A stretch of 64,000 bases of DNA from Campanula takesimana (GCA_026119855.1 JAOWBW010000006.1:186001-250000), one strand, 5' to 3'. Positions 1 through 10,021 are shown, counted from the first letter of the stretch. Notes: a model not told the origin generated them from the sequence alone. A program made the numbers and translations.

Positions 1-326
1 ATGATCCAAAGTCTTAGTAAATATATATGTTTGGTTTTGGAATGTTGGACATTATTTTTAGATATGTCTAAGGCACTTTTATTATCACAGAAAACAATTA
101 AGATTTAACAACCCAATTCACAGTCTTCTAACAATTGATTCATCCAAATTAATTGAGTGCAATAACTTCCAAGTGCAGCATACTCAGCTTCTGCTGTAGA
201 CGGGGAAACACAATTTAACTTTCTACAATACCAAGAATATAGATTATTTCCCAAATAAAAACATCCAAAAAGATGGAAGTATTTCAAAGTGGGTTTTTTG
301 TTCATAAGGATATCATAGGGTGTCAT
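1..326 (-). pseudogene. integrase tail fused to RNase H by internal deletion
   Basis: The reading starts as the copia integrase tail (TPYDILMNKKPTLKYFHLFG). At about residue 28 (near 240-245) it switches in frame to the copia RNase H end (STAEAEYAALG), then continues beyond 105 in another frame with CDNKSALDISKN. The whole reverse transcriptase, normally about 1.5 kb, is missing between the two. Both parent segments are well known from the family; the deletion is inferred from the direct junction. Confidence 0.75.
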
Positions 327-424
327 GGTGCTGCCAAGTCTAAGAAAAACCCATTACTAATGTGATAAGCAGTATTCAATGCTTCAGCCCAAAATTGCTT
401 TAACAAGTTCTTTTAACGTAACAT

Positions 425-930
425 CACCCTAGCCATTTCTTGTAAGGTTCAATTTTTTTTCTTTCTGCAACCCTGTTCTATTGAGGGGTATTTGGAGCAG
501 AAAACTCATGAGAGATTTCTTTAGAATTTCAGAAGGTGGAAAAGACTGAGTTTTCATACTCAGTTCCATGATCAGACATAATTCTGATGACCATAAGACC
601 ATACAAATTTTTGACCTTTTTGTACCATGCTTTGAATTCATCAATGGTGTCAGATTTTTCTTTTAAAAATATGACCCATATATATCTTGAAAAGTCATCA
701 ACGCACACAAAAGAGTATTTTTTTTATTTGAATAACTTCAGCTTCGATAGGTCCTATTAAGTCAGTGTGAATGAGTTCTAGGAATCTAATAGTGGAACAC
801 TTTTGAATTCTCTTGTGTGAGGCTCTAGTTTTCTTTCCCTTCTAATCAGATCCACACATACTGGTTTTCTTGAAATCAAGATGGAAGGTCTTTTACTGCC
901 TCAAACCTAATCAATTCGTCTAATATTTTC
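425..930 (-). pseudogene. copia integrase core, several stops
   Basis: In minus-strand translation the DDE core is recognisable across frames: HTDLIGP carries the first Asp, IMSDHGTEYEN the second, and the VAERKK region the Glu. Around it are the copia-type strings FSRYIWV and EKSDTIDEFKAW. In-frame stops and at least one frame change break it. Integrase would insert element cDNA into host DNA; this copy cannot do so. Confidence 0.75.
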
Positions 931-956
931 CTACTGGCATGACCCAGCTTTTGGTG

Positions 957-1346
957 CTATAAATCAACACCACTAACAAAGGAGTTTAAGAAGGAAAGAT
1001 TGTCATCAAACTTGTAACAGTTATCTGAAGACCTAAGACCACTGAAAACACAAACATATGAGTCATCAAATACTTCACACATTTTCTTGTCAAATTTCAC
1101 ATGAAGATTGTCATCACACAGTTGACTGATACTAATTAGATTTGCCTTTAGACCTTCTACATTATAAAAAATGTAAAGTCTAGGTAACCCTTTGACAGAA
1201 AGGGTTCCTTTTCCTATGACCTTTCTCTGAGCACCACATCCAAAGTTAACTTTTCCTCCATTCATCTGAATTAAGTTAGTTAGAGCTTCTTGGCTTCCTG
1301 TCATGTGCCTAGAGCACCCACTATCAGCATACCAAGCTCCAACCAA
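957..1346 (-). pseudogene. copia aspartic protease fragment
   Basis: The fragment begins with WYADSGCSRHMTG, the copia protease active-site signature with catalytic Asp in DSG. It continues with the family's typical text, including ANLISISQLCD. The protease matures the Gag-Pol polyprotein. The flap and following segments look intact over about 129 residues, ending in a stop before the integrase zinc-binding region. It lies between the gag remnant on its right and the integrase remnant on its left, as expected for copia on this strand. Confidence 0.85.
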
Positions 1347-1509
1347 ACTCCAAGCACACTACTTTCTATAAAGGAGTAGACAACAAGACACTTTGTCTCA
1401 GTTTTTTCAAGAAATGTCTTCTTATGAGGGTGCTTTCTATGATGTGACCTTGGATGTGTATACATACATCTTTAGTCCCATCTTGGTCTGATCAACACTA
1501 CCAGTTTCT

Positions 1510-1917
1510 TTATCTAATTTTAACTTGTGACAAAAGAGGACGGATATGTCCAGGGGCAAGACAGTAATGACAAACATAGTATTTCTTCCAAGTCTTCCTA
1601 TTTTTGTTTCTCTTAGGTTTTATGACCTCACACCCTTCTTTCACCAATATAGAGCCTAGGTAACTAGGACCAGGGCTATTATTGTTGCTAGAGAATATAC
1701 TTTCATCAATTTTCACTTTTGTTGTTAACATGGACAGTTTGTAATCAACTTTTTCAAGATTTTTATTAGATTTCTCTATTTGTACAGTCCTTTTACTGAT
1801 TGTCTCTTTCAGTATATCAATAGTCTGTCTATAACGTAAATTTTCTGAAACAAGAATACTCCTTTCTTTTTCTAGATTACGAATTCTATCAGAAATACCT
1901 TGTTGTAACTTGCTCAT
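1510..1917 (-). pseudogene. copia gag C-terminal fragment with zinc knuckle
   Basis: The open stretch has a coiled-coil-like N-terminal part rich in K, E, S and N, then a basic run and a CCHC-type knuckle (CHYCLAPGHIRP). The last cysteine is displaced by a one-base frame change just downstream; the alternative frame restores a Cys-His pair. Gag packages element RNA in the cytoplasmic particle. The first codon of the open stretch is only the first in-frame ATG left in the remnant, so the true gag start is lost. Confidence 0.7.
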
Positions 1918-1983
1918 TACCTCCAGTTTCTTTATCCTCTTCTTTTACGAAGAGTAGTGAAATGGCTAGTAACTTATTGGGCC

Positions 1984-2544
1984 TAGACATGGCCAACCGG
2001 AAACCGTACCCGTGACAACTCGTCAACCTGAACCTGATTTAAACCGTTGGAACCGTACCCGTGGGCAACCCGTAACCGTTCTAACCATACTCGTCAATAA
2101 TGCGGTTAGGTTACGGTTATAGGTTTTAAGAACCCGTAACCGTAACCGTTAACCGTTCTAACCGTATAAATTATGTTAATTTTGTAACATATTTTGTTAG
2201 TTTTCTAACATAGTTTGTTAATTTTTTAACATAATTTGGTAAAAATGTTTGATTTTTAAACATTTTCTAGTTACTTTTTATTAATTTTAAACATATTCTA
2301 ACATATTTTGTTAAATTTCATTGATATCAAAAAGGAAAAAAGAAAAAAAAACAGTTAACTTCTAATAAATTCCGTTATATTTTTAACAAAACCTTTTAAA
2401 CCCATACAACCGTGGACTCGTACCCACCATAATCGTGTCCCACCCATACCCACACCTATGCATCATGCGGTTAGGGTACAGTTATGGGTTTTGGGAACCG
2501 TACCCGTACCCGTACCCGTAATCTCCCCACTTTGGCCATGTCTA
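1984..2544. mobile_element. hAT-like MITE with 8-bp target duplication
   Basis: Both ends carry the same 13-bp terminal inverted repeat, TAGACATGGCCAA. The flanks are ATTGGGCC (1976-1983) and ATTTGGCC (2545-2552), an 8-bp duplication with one mismatch, as expected for hAT transposons. There is no coding capacity in 561 bp. Beneath the termini the sequence is packed with variants of ACCCGTA and AACCGT in opposite orientations at the two ends, resembling the subterminal transposase-binding repeats of hAT elements. The insertion lies inside a copia integrase reading frame, which fixes the empty site. Confidence 0.85.
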
Positions 2545-3232
2545 ATTTGGCCTAATACATACCGATGTATGCGGACCATTAAGTACAAATGCTAGGGGAG
2601 GGTTTCAGTACTTCATAACATTCGCAGATAATTTTAGTAGATATCGCTATGTATATCTAATGAAAAACAAAAATGAATCATTTGATATATTTAGAATATT
2701 TCAAAATGCAGTACAAAATCAACTTGGCAAAACTTTTAAAGCACTTCAATCCGTTATTGGTAGTTAATATTTAAGCCAAGACTTTGACGCTCATCTTAAA
2801 CATTGTGGAATAGTTTCACAATTAACTCCACCCGGAACACCATAATGAAATGGTGTATACGAGAGGAGGAATTAGACTTTATTAGACATGGTTCGATCTA
2901 TGATGAGTCAAGTTGATCTTCCATTATCCTTTTGGGGTTATGCATTAGAAACTGTCGTGTTCACACTAAATAGAGTTCCAACTAAATCGGTTCAAAAGAC
3001 TCCACATGAGATATGGACTGGAAAGAAACCTTGTATTTCTTTAATGAGGATTTGGGAATGTGAGGCATTTGTTAAGAGACTTGTCTCGGACAAACTCGTA
3101 CACAAATTTGATAAATGTATTTTCGTTGGTTATCCTAAGGAAACTAAAGGATATTACTTTTACAACCACATAGACAACAACGTATTTGTTCCTCGAGATG
3201 GTACCTCTCTAGAGAAAGAGTTTCTCTCCTAA
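2545..3232 (+). pseudogene. copia integrase, catalytic core to C-terminal region
   Basis: Translation gives LIHTDVCGP (first catalytic Asp), a YFITFADNFSRYRYVYL core, and a region where the second Asp motif is corrupted to a stop near 2763. From 2888 there is an open 114-codon stretch (MVRSMMSQVDLPLSFWGYAL onward) that includes the KTPHEIWTGKKP motif and FVGYPKETKGYYFY. The element is disabled by stops and small indels. The open stretch ends at 3232 because the PIF MITE is inserted there. Confidence 0.85.
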
Positions 3233-3757
3233 GAGCATCTCCAATGGAGAACACCAAATTTGGTGTAAGTTTTACACCAAATGTTACACTAAATAAAATT
3301 TTCTCCAATGTATCACACTATTTTTCACACTAAAAAGGAATATTCTCTATCCACCTCATTTTTCCACTAACACTCATTGTTACACAAACAATACTTGAAG
3401 TCTATGATTTTACATATAAACCCCTCTCTTTTAATTGAGATGATATAATATTATGTTTTTATAATTATTTTTATGCATTGTAATTTTATAATTAAGTAAA
3501 AATATATTATATAATTTATTAGCATATAAGTTATTAACATAATTTACAAATGTGTGAGTTTTTCCAATTTAGAGGGACTAAATGTGACAAGTGAAACTAT
3601 TACACCAAATTTGGTGTAATGAATAGTGTTACACCAAATTTGGTGCAACACTATTCATTTACACCAAATTTGGTGTAAAATTTAGGGCCCATTGGAGGGA
3701 TGAATAGTGGCCAATTTAGTGTTATAGTGTGAGAAATGGTGTCCATTGGAGATGCCC
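3233..3757. mobile_element. Tourist-like PIF/Harbinger MITE, TAA duplication
   Basis: The ends are GAGCATCTCCAATGG and the inverse of GGGCATCTCCAATGG, flanked on both sides by TAA (3230-3232 and 3758-3760). This terminus and 3-bp duplication are typical of PIF/Harbinger MITEs. The 525-bp interior is AT-rich, lacks ORFs, and contains several copies of the palindrome ACCAAATTTGGT near both ends. It sits inside the copia integrase tail. The transposase at 8172-9112 belongs to the same superfamily but has different-looking termini. Confidence 0.9.
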
Positions 3758-3760
3758 TAA

Positions 3761-4850
3761 GAAATCAAAATTGAGTAAAATTAATCTTGAAGAGGTTCGA
3801 GAACCCAAAAATAACATTAAACCGATGATCGAATCTAAACAAGTTTCACAAGGAGTTGTGAAACCCGTTCAAGATACACAAGTCCTTCGCATATTTGATA
3901 AGTTATGATCCGAACCCGATAGATATGGACTTCTTGTAATGGATAATATGAACTAGAAATCATTGATATGATGAACCTACCTCCTCTCAAGAAGCGATAT
4001 CTTCTTCTGGTTCGGACCAATGGCTTGGAGCCATAAAATCCGAGATACAATCCATGTATGATAATCAAGTTTGGAACTTGATTGAGCCACCTGAAGGTTT
4101 AAAAACCATAGGATGCAAATGGGTTTTCAAAAAGAAAACTGACATGGATGGGAAGGGACATACTTACAAAGCTAGACTTATAGCAAAGGGTTATAAGAAG
4201 ATTCATGGTATTGACTATGATCAAACCTTTTCACTCATAGCAATAATCAAGTCTATAAAAAATTTAATTGTCATAGCCACATATTATGCCTATGAGATAT
4301 GGCAATGGATGTCAAAAAAGTGTTCCTTAACGGGAAAATACTTGAGGATGTGTATATGACACAACTGAAGGTTTTATTAATCCAGAAAATTCTAATAAAG
4401 TATTCAAGTTGCAGAAATCCATCTAAGGATTTAAACAAGCATCTAGGAGTTAGAATCTCTATTTTGATGAATCAATCAAATAGTTTGGCATCATCAAGAA
4501 AGAAAACGAGCCTAGTGTATACTAGAAAATTAGTGGGAGCGTAGTATTATTTCTAGTGTTATACGTTGATGACATAATACTCATTGGAAACGATAAACCT
4601 GTACTTTAGTCTGTAAAGACTTGGTTAGGAAAATGTTTTCAATGAAAGATATGGGAGAAGCCACTTATATCCTTGGCATTAAGATCTATAGAGACAGATC
4701 TAAAAAATTTATTGGTTTAAGTTAAAGTACATACATCGACAAAGTTCTTAAATGATTCCGTATGGAAAACTCTAAAAGAGGAAATTAGCCAGTTTCACAT
4801 GGTGTGACTCTTAGCAAGACTTAGTGTCCTAATACAACTGATGAGCGGGC
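3761..4850 (+). pseudogene. copia reverse transcriptase fragment
   Basis: After the MITE the linker before RT is corrupted. An open RT start follows (4054-4359: NQVWNLIEPPEGLKTIGCKW, KARLIAKGYKK). A frameshift then leads to DVKKVFLNGKILEDVYM, and near 4560 the catalytic YVDDIILIGN box is readable, followed by KTWLGKCF and LGIK-like text. RNase H is absent because similarity stops near 4850. The family reading is firm; the protein is dead because of several frameshifts and stops. Confidence 0.85.
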
Positions 4851-4859
4851 ACCGAAGTT

Positions 4860-5945
4860 GGTTGTTGTACTTGGTGGTCGCCGAGTTGAATGTGTCATTT
4901 GTATTTTAGTTGACAACTGAGAACTTACTGATGAGTTCTTAGTTGTTTGGTCACCGGAGTTGGTGGTCACCGGAGTTGATCATGTTCTTAATAGTTTAGT
5001 TGATAACTGAGAACTTACTGATAAGTTGTTTGGTCGCCGAAGTTGATCACCGGAGTTAGTGGTCGCCGGAGTTGATCGTATTCTTAGTAGTTTGGTTGAC
5101 AACTGAGAACTTACTAATAAGTTCTCAGTTGTTTAGTCATCGGAGAGTTGGTGGTCGACAGAGTTGTTCATGTTCTTAGTAGTTTAGTTGACAACTGAGA
5201 ACTTACTGATAAGTTCTCAGTTGTTTGATCGCTGGAGTTGGTGGTCGACGGAGTTGGTGGTCGCTGGAGTTGTTCATGTTCTTGGTAGTTTAGTTGACAA
5301 CTGAGAATTTACTGATAAGTTCTCAATTGTTTGGTCACCGGAGTTGGCAGTCATCGTAGTTGATCGTGTTCTTAGTAGTTTAGTTGACAAATGAGAACTT
5401 ACTGATAAGTTCTCATCTGTTTGGTCGTCGGAATTGGTGGTCGCTGTAGTTGATCGTGTTTTTAGTAGGTTAGTTGACAACTGAGAACTTACTGATAAGT
5501 TCTCAACTGTTTAGTTGCCGGAGTTAGTCGCCAAAATGGTGGTAGCTGGAGTTGTTCGTGTTCTTAGTAGTTTAGTTGACAGCTGAGAACTTACTGATAA
5601 GTTCTCAACTGTTTGGTCGCCGCCTGAGTTGATTGTCGCCGGAGTTGGTGGTCGCCGGAGTTGTTCGTGTTCTTAGTAATTTAATTAACAACTAAGAACT
5701 TACTGATAAGTTCTCAACTGTTTGGTCGCCGGAGTTAATCATGTTCTTAGTAGTTTATTTGACAACTGAGAACTTACTGATAAGTTTTCAATTGTTTGGT
5801 CTCCGGAGTTGGTCACCGGAGTTGGTGGTCACCGGAGCTGTTCGTGTTCTTAGTAGTTTAGTTGACAACCGAGAACTTACTGATAAGTTCTCAACTATTT
5901 GGTCACTGAAGCATTTTTATATTTTTTTTCGCTCGAGTGGTCGCC
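4860..5945. repeat. minisatellite of about 11 units, each with a hairpin
   Basis: The phrase TTGACAACTGAGAACTT recurs at about 4909, 4999, 5096, 5188, 5294, 5384, 5474, 5575, 5684, 5759 and 5861, so unit length varies from 75 to 109 bp. Units differ mainly in how many copies of a module like GGAGTTGGTGGTCGCC they carry. In the best units ACAACTGAGAACTT is followed after ACTGAT by its exact reverse complement. Short open stretches in this array are repeat translations and not genes. Confidence 0.9.
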
Positions 5946-6132
5946 GGAGTTGTTGACTGTAGAAGGTGGTGTGGGGTAGCATAAGGTGATAGTAGTCGGG
6001 GTGAAAGTAAAATATTGAGAGGGTGTAGTTAGTAAAATGTTGAGGAAGATGTAAGCAAGGGACTATATGGTTAGTCAAAATATTCCTTGTCTTAAGATGT
6101 AAATAAGGTCATTTTGAGGGACTATATGGTAA
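5946..6132. other. unassigned spacer between minisatellite and Harbinger element
   Basis: No gene is visible. The phrase GGGACTATATGGT occurs twice (near 6059 and 6118), resembling end sequences of non-autonomous DNA transposons, but I cannot pair it with a second terminus. Confidence 0.4.
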
Positions 6133-6620
6133 ATGCCCAATAGGCTATGTGCAATGGGGGTGGAAAATGGTGTGGAAAATGGGTGGGTTGTATGAAACAA
6201 TTGTAGGGGGTGTGGAATCTAGGGTGTGGAATTTGGGGGTTGAAATGTTTCAAACCGGTGGAATATTTGGGAGGTCTGGCGCATTCCACACGTGGCGTCC
6301 CCATATTGGTCCGGCGGCTGGCGCGTGCACCACTCGGCCCGACAGGGCGCGTGTGGACAGCCCAGGCGCTTTTCCCCCCCTGTGTTTGCCACGTGTTAGT
6401 CTCTCATTGGTTGGTTTGATTTTCCGATTAATTTTTTATCTCAATTCTTTGAGCTGAATTATCACCTAGAAATTTTATTTTTATTTTTTTTGGCCAAAAT
6501 TCAGCATTTTTTCCCTATAAAATGATGCAAGTTTATTAGATTTGGACATCAAAAAAAAAACCCTCTTTTCTCAATTTTCCTTCTCCATTTTAGCCTACAT
6601 TAAAAAAAAAACATCATCTA

Positions 6621-7733
6621 TTGAGTGAAATTGATCCCAATAATAATCCTTTCAACACTCAAAATTCCCCAAATTTTTCACCATTCAACTACAATCCTAA
6701 TGATTTTAACTTAGAGAACCAATCTTCCAACCAACCCCGTCCCCAAAATATTTCAAATCCTTTTTTTCCACCAAATTTTATGCCTTCAGCTGTCCCAAAT
6801 TTCATGCCTTCAGGTGTACAAAATTGGAATGCATATCCTTATCCTATGAAATTTCAACCACCTCAGCCCCATTATTATCCTAATAATCCTCACATGCCAA
6901 GGATGAGAAATGAAATTTCTGTAAATTCTCAACCTTTAGAATTTCCAGAAGTTTCAACACAACTGGGTAAGGGTAACATTAGCGCACCTATGGAAGATAC
7001 TCCCCCTGAAGAATGTCCTACCCCTCATCTCAAAAAAAATCAAATGGACGACGGCACAAAATTTAGTGCTACTTAGTGGGTATATGAAATATGGAACCGA
7101 CAGTGTTGTCGAAAATAGTCAGAAAGCAGATGCATTTTGGGGTAAGATTACAATATTTTAACGATTTTGGCTCATTGAGACTACTCTCTTTCCTTAGGTA
7201 CATGCAAAAATCGGTATAATTATATATGCCAAAAAGTGGGAAAATGGATAGGTGCTTATGATAGTGCTAAGCGTATGCAACAAAGCGGGTGGTCGGAGAC
7301 CGATGTACTGACAAAAGCTCAGGAACTGTATGCAAGTGGAGGCAATGGAACTTTTAATTTGATGGAGGAGTGGCGTTCTATCCGAGATCAACCACGTTTT
7401 GCAAGTATGGTAGGAGGAAATACGGGATCTGCTAGCAGTGGATCCAAGAGATCACGTGAGTGACATAGGTGATTCAAACTCAGTTGGATCCATTCCTCGT
7501 CCTATGGGAAGGGATTCAACTAAGAAAAAGGGTAAAAAGAAAAATCAAGGCGTAGGCTTGAGCCCGGTAAAGGAAGGGTGGACAAAATATCAAACCATGA
7601 AACAGAGCGATTGGGAACGATTGGACAAGATATCCACCCAACAAGAGGAAGCAAACAACATTCAACTAGAAATTGCTCGGGCTAAAAAAAATGAAAGTAT
7701 GGGTGAAGTTAAGTATGAAGGATAATCGGGATG
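6621..7733 (+). pseudogene. PIF/Harbinger ORF1, Myb/trihelix-like DNA-binding protein
   Basis: The product has an N-terminal low-complexity part rich in N, P and F (about 130 residues). A Myb/trihelix-like domain follows, recognisable from WTTAQNLVLLSGYM and QKADAFWGK. A short intron (GT near 7143, AG near 7197) precedes KWIGAYDSAKRMQQSGWSE, and a basic C-terminal part holds KKKGKKK. In this superfamily the ORF1 protein binds transposon ends and assists nuclear import of the transposase. The first codon now reads TTG where ATG would be expected. Frame changes near 7050 and 7455 break the frame, so it is a pseudogene. Confidence 0.75.
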
Positions 7734-7867
7734 AACAACAACAAAGGATGTTTGAATTGTTGTCTAACGAGCTACTTTAAAGATTGTCTGTAATAATGTG
7801 TGTTTTCTACTTTAACGTGTGTTTTCTAGCTTTATGTCATTTTCTCCTATTCTGTACTACTTTAATT

Positions 7868-8095
7868 AAATTTTATCTTTTAATTAAATTGATTGAATTA
7901 TTACTTCATGTCCGTGAATTTCGACCACTCAACTTGAATTATTATAATTTTATCTTTTAATTAAATCGATTGAATTATTGCTTCATATCCGTGAATTTCG
8001 ACCACTCAACTTGATTGATATACTTATCTTTTAATTAACTTGATTTCATTCTTATTTCATGTCCGTCAACCTCAACCACACAATTTCTTATAAAT
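7868..8095. repeat. threefold tandem repeat between the Harbinger ORFs
   Basis: A unit of about 75 bp containing ATCTTTTAATTAA and TCCGTGAATTTCGACCACTC occurs three times, with starts near 7874, 7951 and 8025. The third unit is more diverged. It lies in the intergenic spacer and, just before the transposase start, is followed by a CT-rich leader. Confidence 0.8.
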
Positions 8096-8171
8096 CACAC
8101 TCTCTTCTTTCCTTCTTCCTACAACAATAAATCCCAATCTCTTCCTTCTTTCTTTCTTTCTTTCTACATCA

Positions 8172-9112
8172 ATGGATCCATTCAGAGTTTCTTTTGATGT
8201 CGAAGCCTACAGAAGGCAACTTGAATGGGAGGAAGAATTTATCGTCAATCCACTTTTGGAACAAACACCAAAAAAAAACATTTCAAAAGAGACCATGCTT
8301 TTCACAATAAGAGTCTGATTGACGACTACTTTGCTGAAAATGCTACCTACGAAGATTTCTTCCGCCAACGATATCGGATGCAGAAACATGTATTCCTTCG
8401 AATCGCCACGGACCTATCAAACCATGACAAATACTTCACCCAAAGATACGATGCTACTGGAAAAGAAGGCCTATCTCTATTAGCAAAATATACCACGGCG
8501 ATGAGAATGTTAGCATATGGTATGTCCACCGATGCTATCGATGAATACATAAAGATAGGAGGCACTACAGTGTTGGAGATGTTACGTCGATTTTGTAAAG
8601 GGGTCATTCAATTGTATGAGCAAGAGTACTTGTGAGCCCCAACTGAAGATGACCTGCGAAGTATACTTGAATTTAGTGAGCAGCGAGGATTTCCAGGGAT
8701 GATCGGGAGTGTTGATTGCATGCACTGGGAATGGAAAAATTTTCCAACTGCTTGGGAAGGTCAATTTACTAGAGGTGATAAGGGAACCACGAGTGTTATT
8801 CTTGAAGCAGTTGCGCTCATGATTTATGGATCTGGCATTCCTTTTTCAGATGTCCGGGCACATTGAACGATATAAATGTGCTCGACCGATCGCGATTGTT
8901 CGATGATGTTGAACAAGGAAAAGCTCCACGGGTTAATTTCTATGTCAATCAACGTCAATATAATATGTTGTATTATCTTGCTTACGGTATATACCCTTCT
9001 TATCCGACTTTCGTCAAATCAGTTAGACTTCCTCAAAGTGAAGAAGATAAGCTATTTGCAAAACTTCAGGAGGGATGTCGAAAGGATATAGAACGTGCAT
9101 TTGGAGTGCTCC
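8172..9112 (+). pseudogene. PIF/Harbinger DDE transposase (HARBI1-like nuclease), broken
   Basis: An ATG at 8172 opens MDPFRVSFDVEAYRRQ. The frame slips at a run of nine A near 8270, then continues KSLIDDYFAENATYEDFFRQRYRM. CGA-like arginine has become TGA at about 8633 before APTEDDLRSILEFSE. All three catalytic positions are visible: Asp in IGSVDCMHW, Asp in TLNDINVLDRS, and Glu in DIERAFGVL. A further frame change lies near 8860. The frame is cut at 9112 by an inserted LTR, removing the last residues. The enzyme would cut and paste DNA at 3-bp targets; this copy cannot make a full protein. Confidence 0.88.
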
Positions 9113-9796
9113 TGTAGATACCCCGGGAGGAGCCCACTCACTTGGCTAGAGCAGTGGATGGTCCTAGGATGTTTATTTGTGTTTTAGTTCTTAGAGTCGC
9201 CACCTATGTTTTAGAGGAACATAAAGAAAAACCTAATATTTAGCCTATATTTTGGTACTAAAACAGAGATTCTTGTTATGAGGTTCGGGGATTAGGTTAC
9301 GAGATGGGAAGTACTTAAACACCTATCTCGCCCAACTAATGTTGGTCTTGCTTGTTCATAGTCTACATAAATAAAGTGTTATTTCTATTCTTTGATAATG
9401 ATAAAAGGGGTTTAAAAGGGGTGTTTTGAATATGGGGAGATAACTCCTTGACCGACTTCAATGTAATGAAGTGTTATTTGGTGTCATGTCCCAAAATGGT
9501 TTTGGGTGATTGCACGTTTGATAAAATAAAAGAAGTAGAATCAAGATGAAGTAGAGAGAATAGAGAAAAGAGTAGTGTTACCTAGACTTCAAGAAGCTTC
9601 AAGTTCTTCTTTGGAGAATTGCCCTGAGAATGCCTTGAAAGTGTCTGTGTATAGTTTTCTTAATCATAAAAAGTCCTCCTCTTCAATGGTGAATTAGAGG
9701 GGTTTATATAGGTGTAAAATTGATGTTTTTGGTGTCAAAACGAAGTCACAAAGAAATCTTTCCCGGGCAAAATCATGTAAAATGAGTAAAGGAGGC
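9113..9796 (-). mobile_element. Tat/Ogre-like LTR fragment (family T), in Harbinger transposase
   Basis: It starts TGTAGATACCCCGGGA and matches the copy at 53910-54953 over its length, including TTAGAGTCGCCACC, the phrase around GATTGCAC and the GCAAAATCATGTA stretch. I place it on the minus strand because a canonical TATATAAAC box (9701-9710 inverted) and GGTGGCGACTCT near the 3' end, shared with the Tat LTR at 51129, read that way. It is cut at 9796 by another LTR and lacks its other end. No primer site adjoins it. Confidence 0.75.
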
Positions 9797-9873
9797 TGTT
9801 AGTCCCAAAGGGGCTACAAGGGTATGAAAAATGCTAGAGGGGGGGGGGTGAATACCGTTATAATTTTTTTTTT
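9797..9873. mobile_element. fragment of SIRE-like LTR next to assembly gap
   Basis: The 77 bases from TGTTAGTCCCAAAG through the G-run phrase and GTGAATA match the outer end of the LTR at 57919 (TGTTGGTCCCAAAG). The rest is lost in the run of Ns. The homopolymer G and T runs at the gap edge are a likely reason for assembly failure. Confidence 0.7.
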
Positions 9874-9973
9874 NNNNNNNNNNNNNNNNNNNNNNNNNNN
9901 NNNNNNNNNNNNNNNNNNNNNNNNNNNNNNNNNNNNNNNNNNNNNNNNNNNNNNNNNNNNNNNNNNNNNNNNN
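9874..9973. other. assembly gap of exactly 100 N
   Basis: A 100-N run is the usual placeholder for a gap of unknown size. The LTR of the outer chromovirus resumes directly after it with only its distal 48 bases, whereas its twin is 2040 bp long. At least about 1.76 kb of LTR is therefore probably missing here, besides the rest of the SIRE-like LTR. Confidence 0.95.
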
Positions 9974-10021
9974 TTCATCTCCCTCTCGGCCTCTGCTCTC
10001 TCTTCCTCTGCGTGTCTCGCC
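9974..10021 (-). repeat. left LTR of outer chromovirus, part before the nested insertion
   Basis: These 48 bases match the right LTR at about 34955-35003 (CCCTCTCGGCCTCTGCTC, GCGTGTCTCGCC). The LTR resumes at 26896 after the inserted element. The last five bases, TCGCC (10017-10021), recur at 26896-26900 as the target duplication. Confidence 0.85.

Larger units (their letters stand above)
1..1930 (-). mobile_element. Ty1/copia retrotransposon remnant, truncated by window start
   Basis: Read on the minus strand, the stretch gives the copia order gag zinc knuckle, protease, integrase, RNase H from right to left. Integrase precedes RNase H, which is the copia and not the gypsy order. No LTR is visible: the right edge meets a different, plus-strand copia fragment at about 1920-1940, and the left side runs out of the window. 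Stops and frameshifts occur throughout, and the reverse transcriptase is missing. This is an old, internally deleted copy. Confidence 0.85.
1930..4850 (+). mobile_element. second Ty1/copia remnant, plus strand, split by two MITEs
   Basis: Integrase (from about 1950, resuming at 2545) and reverse transcriptase (3761-4850) lie in copia order on the plus strand. The hAT-like MITE at 1984-2544 interrupts the integrase between the codons for LLG and LIHTDVCGP, and the PIF MITE at 3233-3757 interrupts the integrase tail after FLEKEFLS-like text. Removing both gives a continuous though frameshifted pol. No LTRs or RNase H are visible; the right end breaks into a minisatellite at about 4850. Confidence 0.85.
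6133..9112 (+). mobile_element. PIF/Harbinger DNA transposon, right end missing
   Basis: The two genes typical of plant PIF/Harbinger elements lie in the same orientation: a Myb/trihelix-like DNA-binding ORF (6621-7733) and a DDE transposase (8172-9112). The likely left terminus starts at 6133 with GGCTATGTGCAATGGGGG. The target duplication is unclear because the flanking trinucleotide reads ATA and not TWA. The right terminus is absent: the transposase frame is cut at 9112 by a Tat-like LTR. The element is inactive here because both ORFs have frameshifts. Confidence 0.85.

Noticed and set aside
1984..2544. AACCGT/ACCCGT repeats as an interstitial telomere tract
   Set aside because: The plant telomere unit is TTTAGGG; these are different and bounded by terminal inverted repeats and a target duplication.
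6149..6457. ORFs at the left end of the Harbinger element
   Set aside because: They lie in the GC-rich subterminal region upstream of ORF1 and show no family resemblance.
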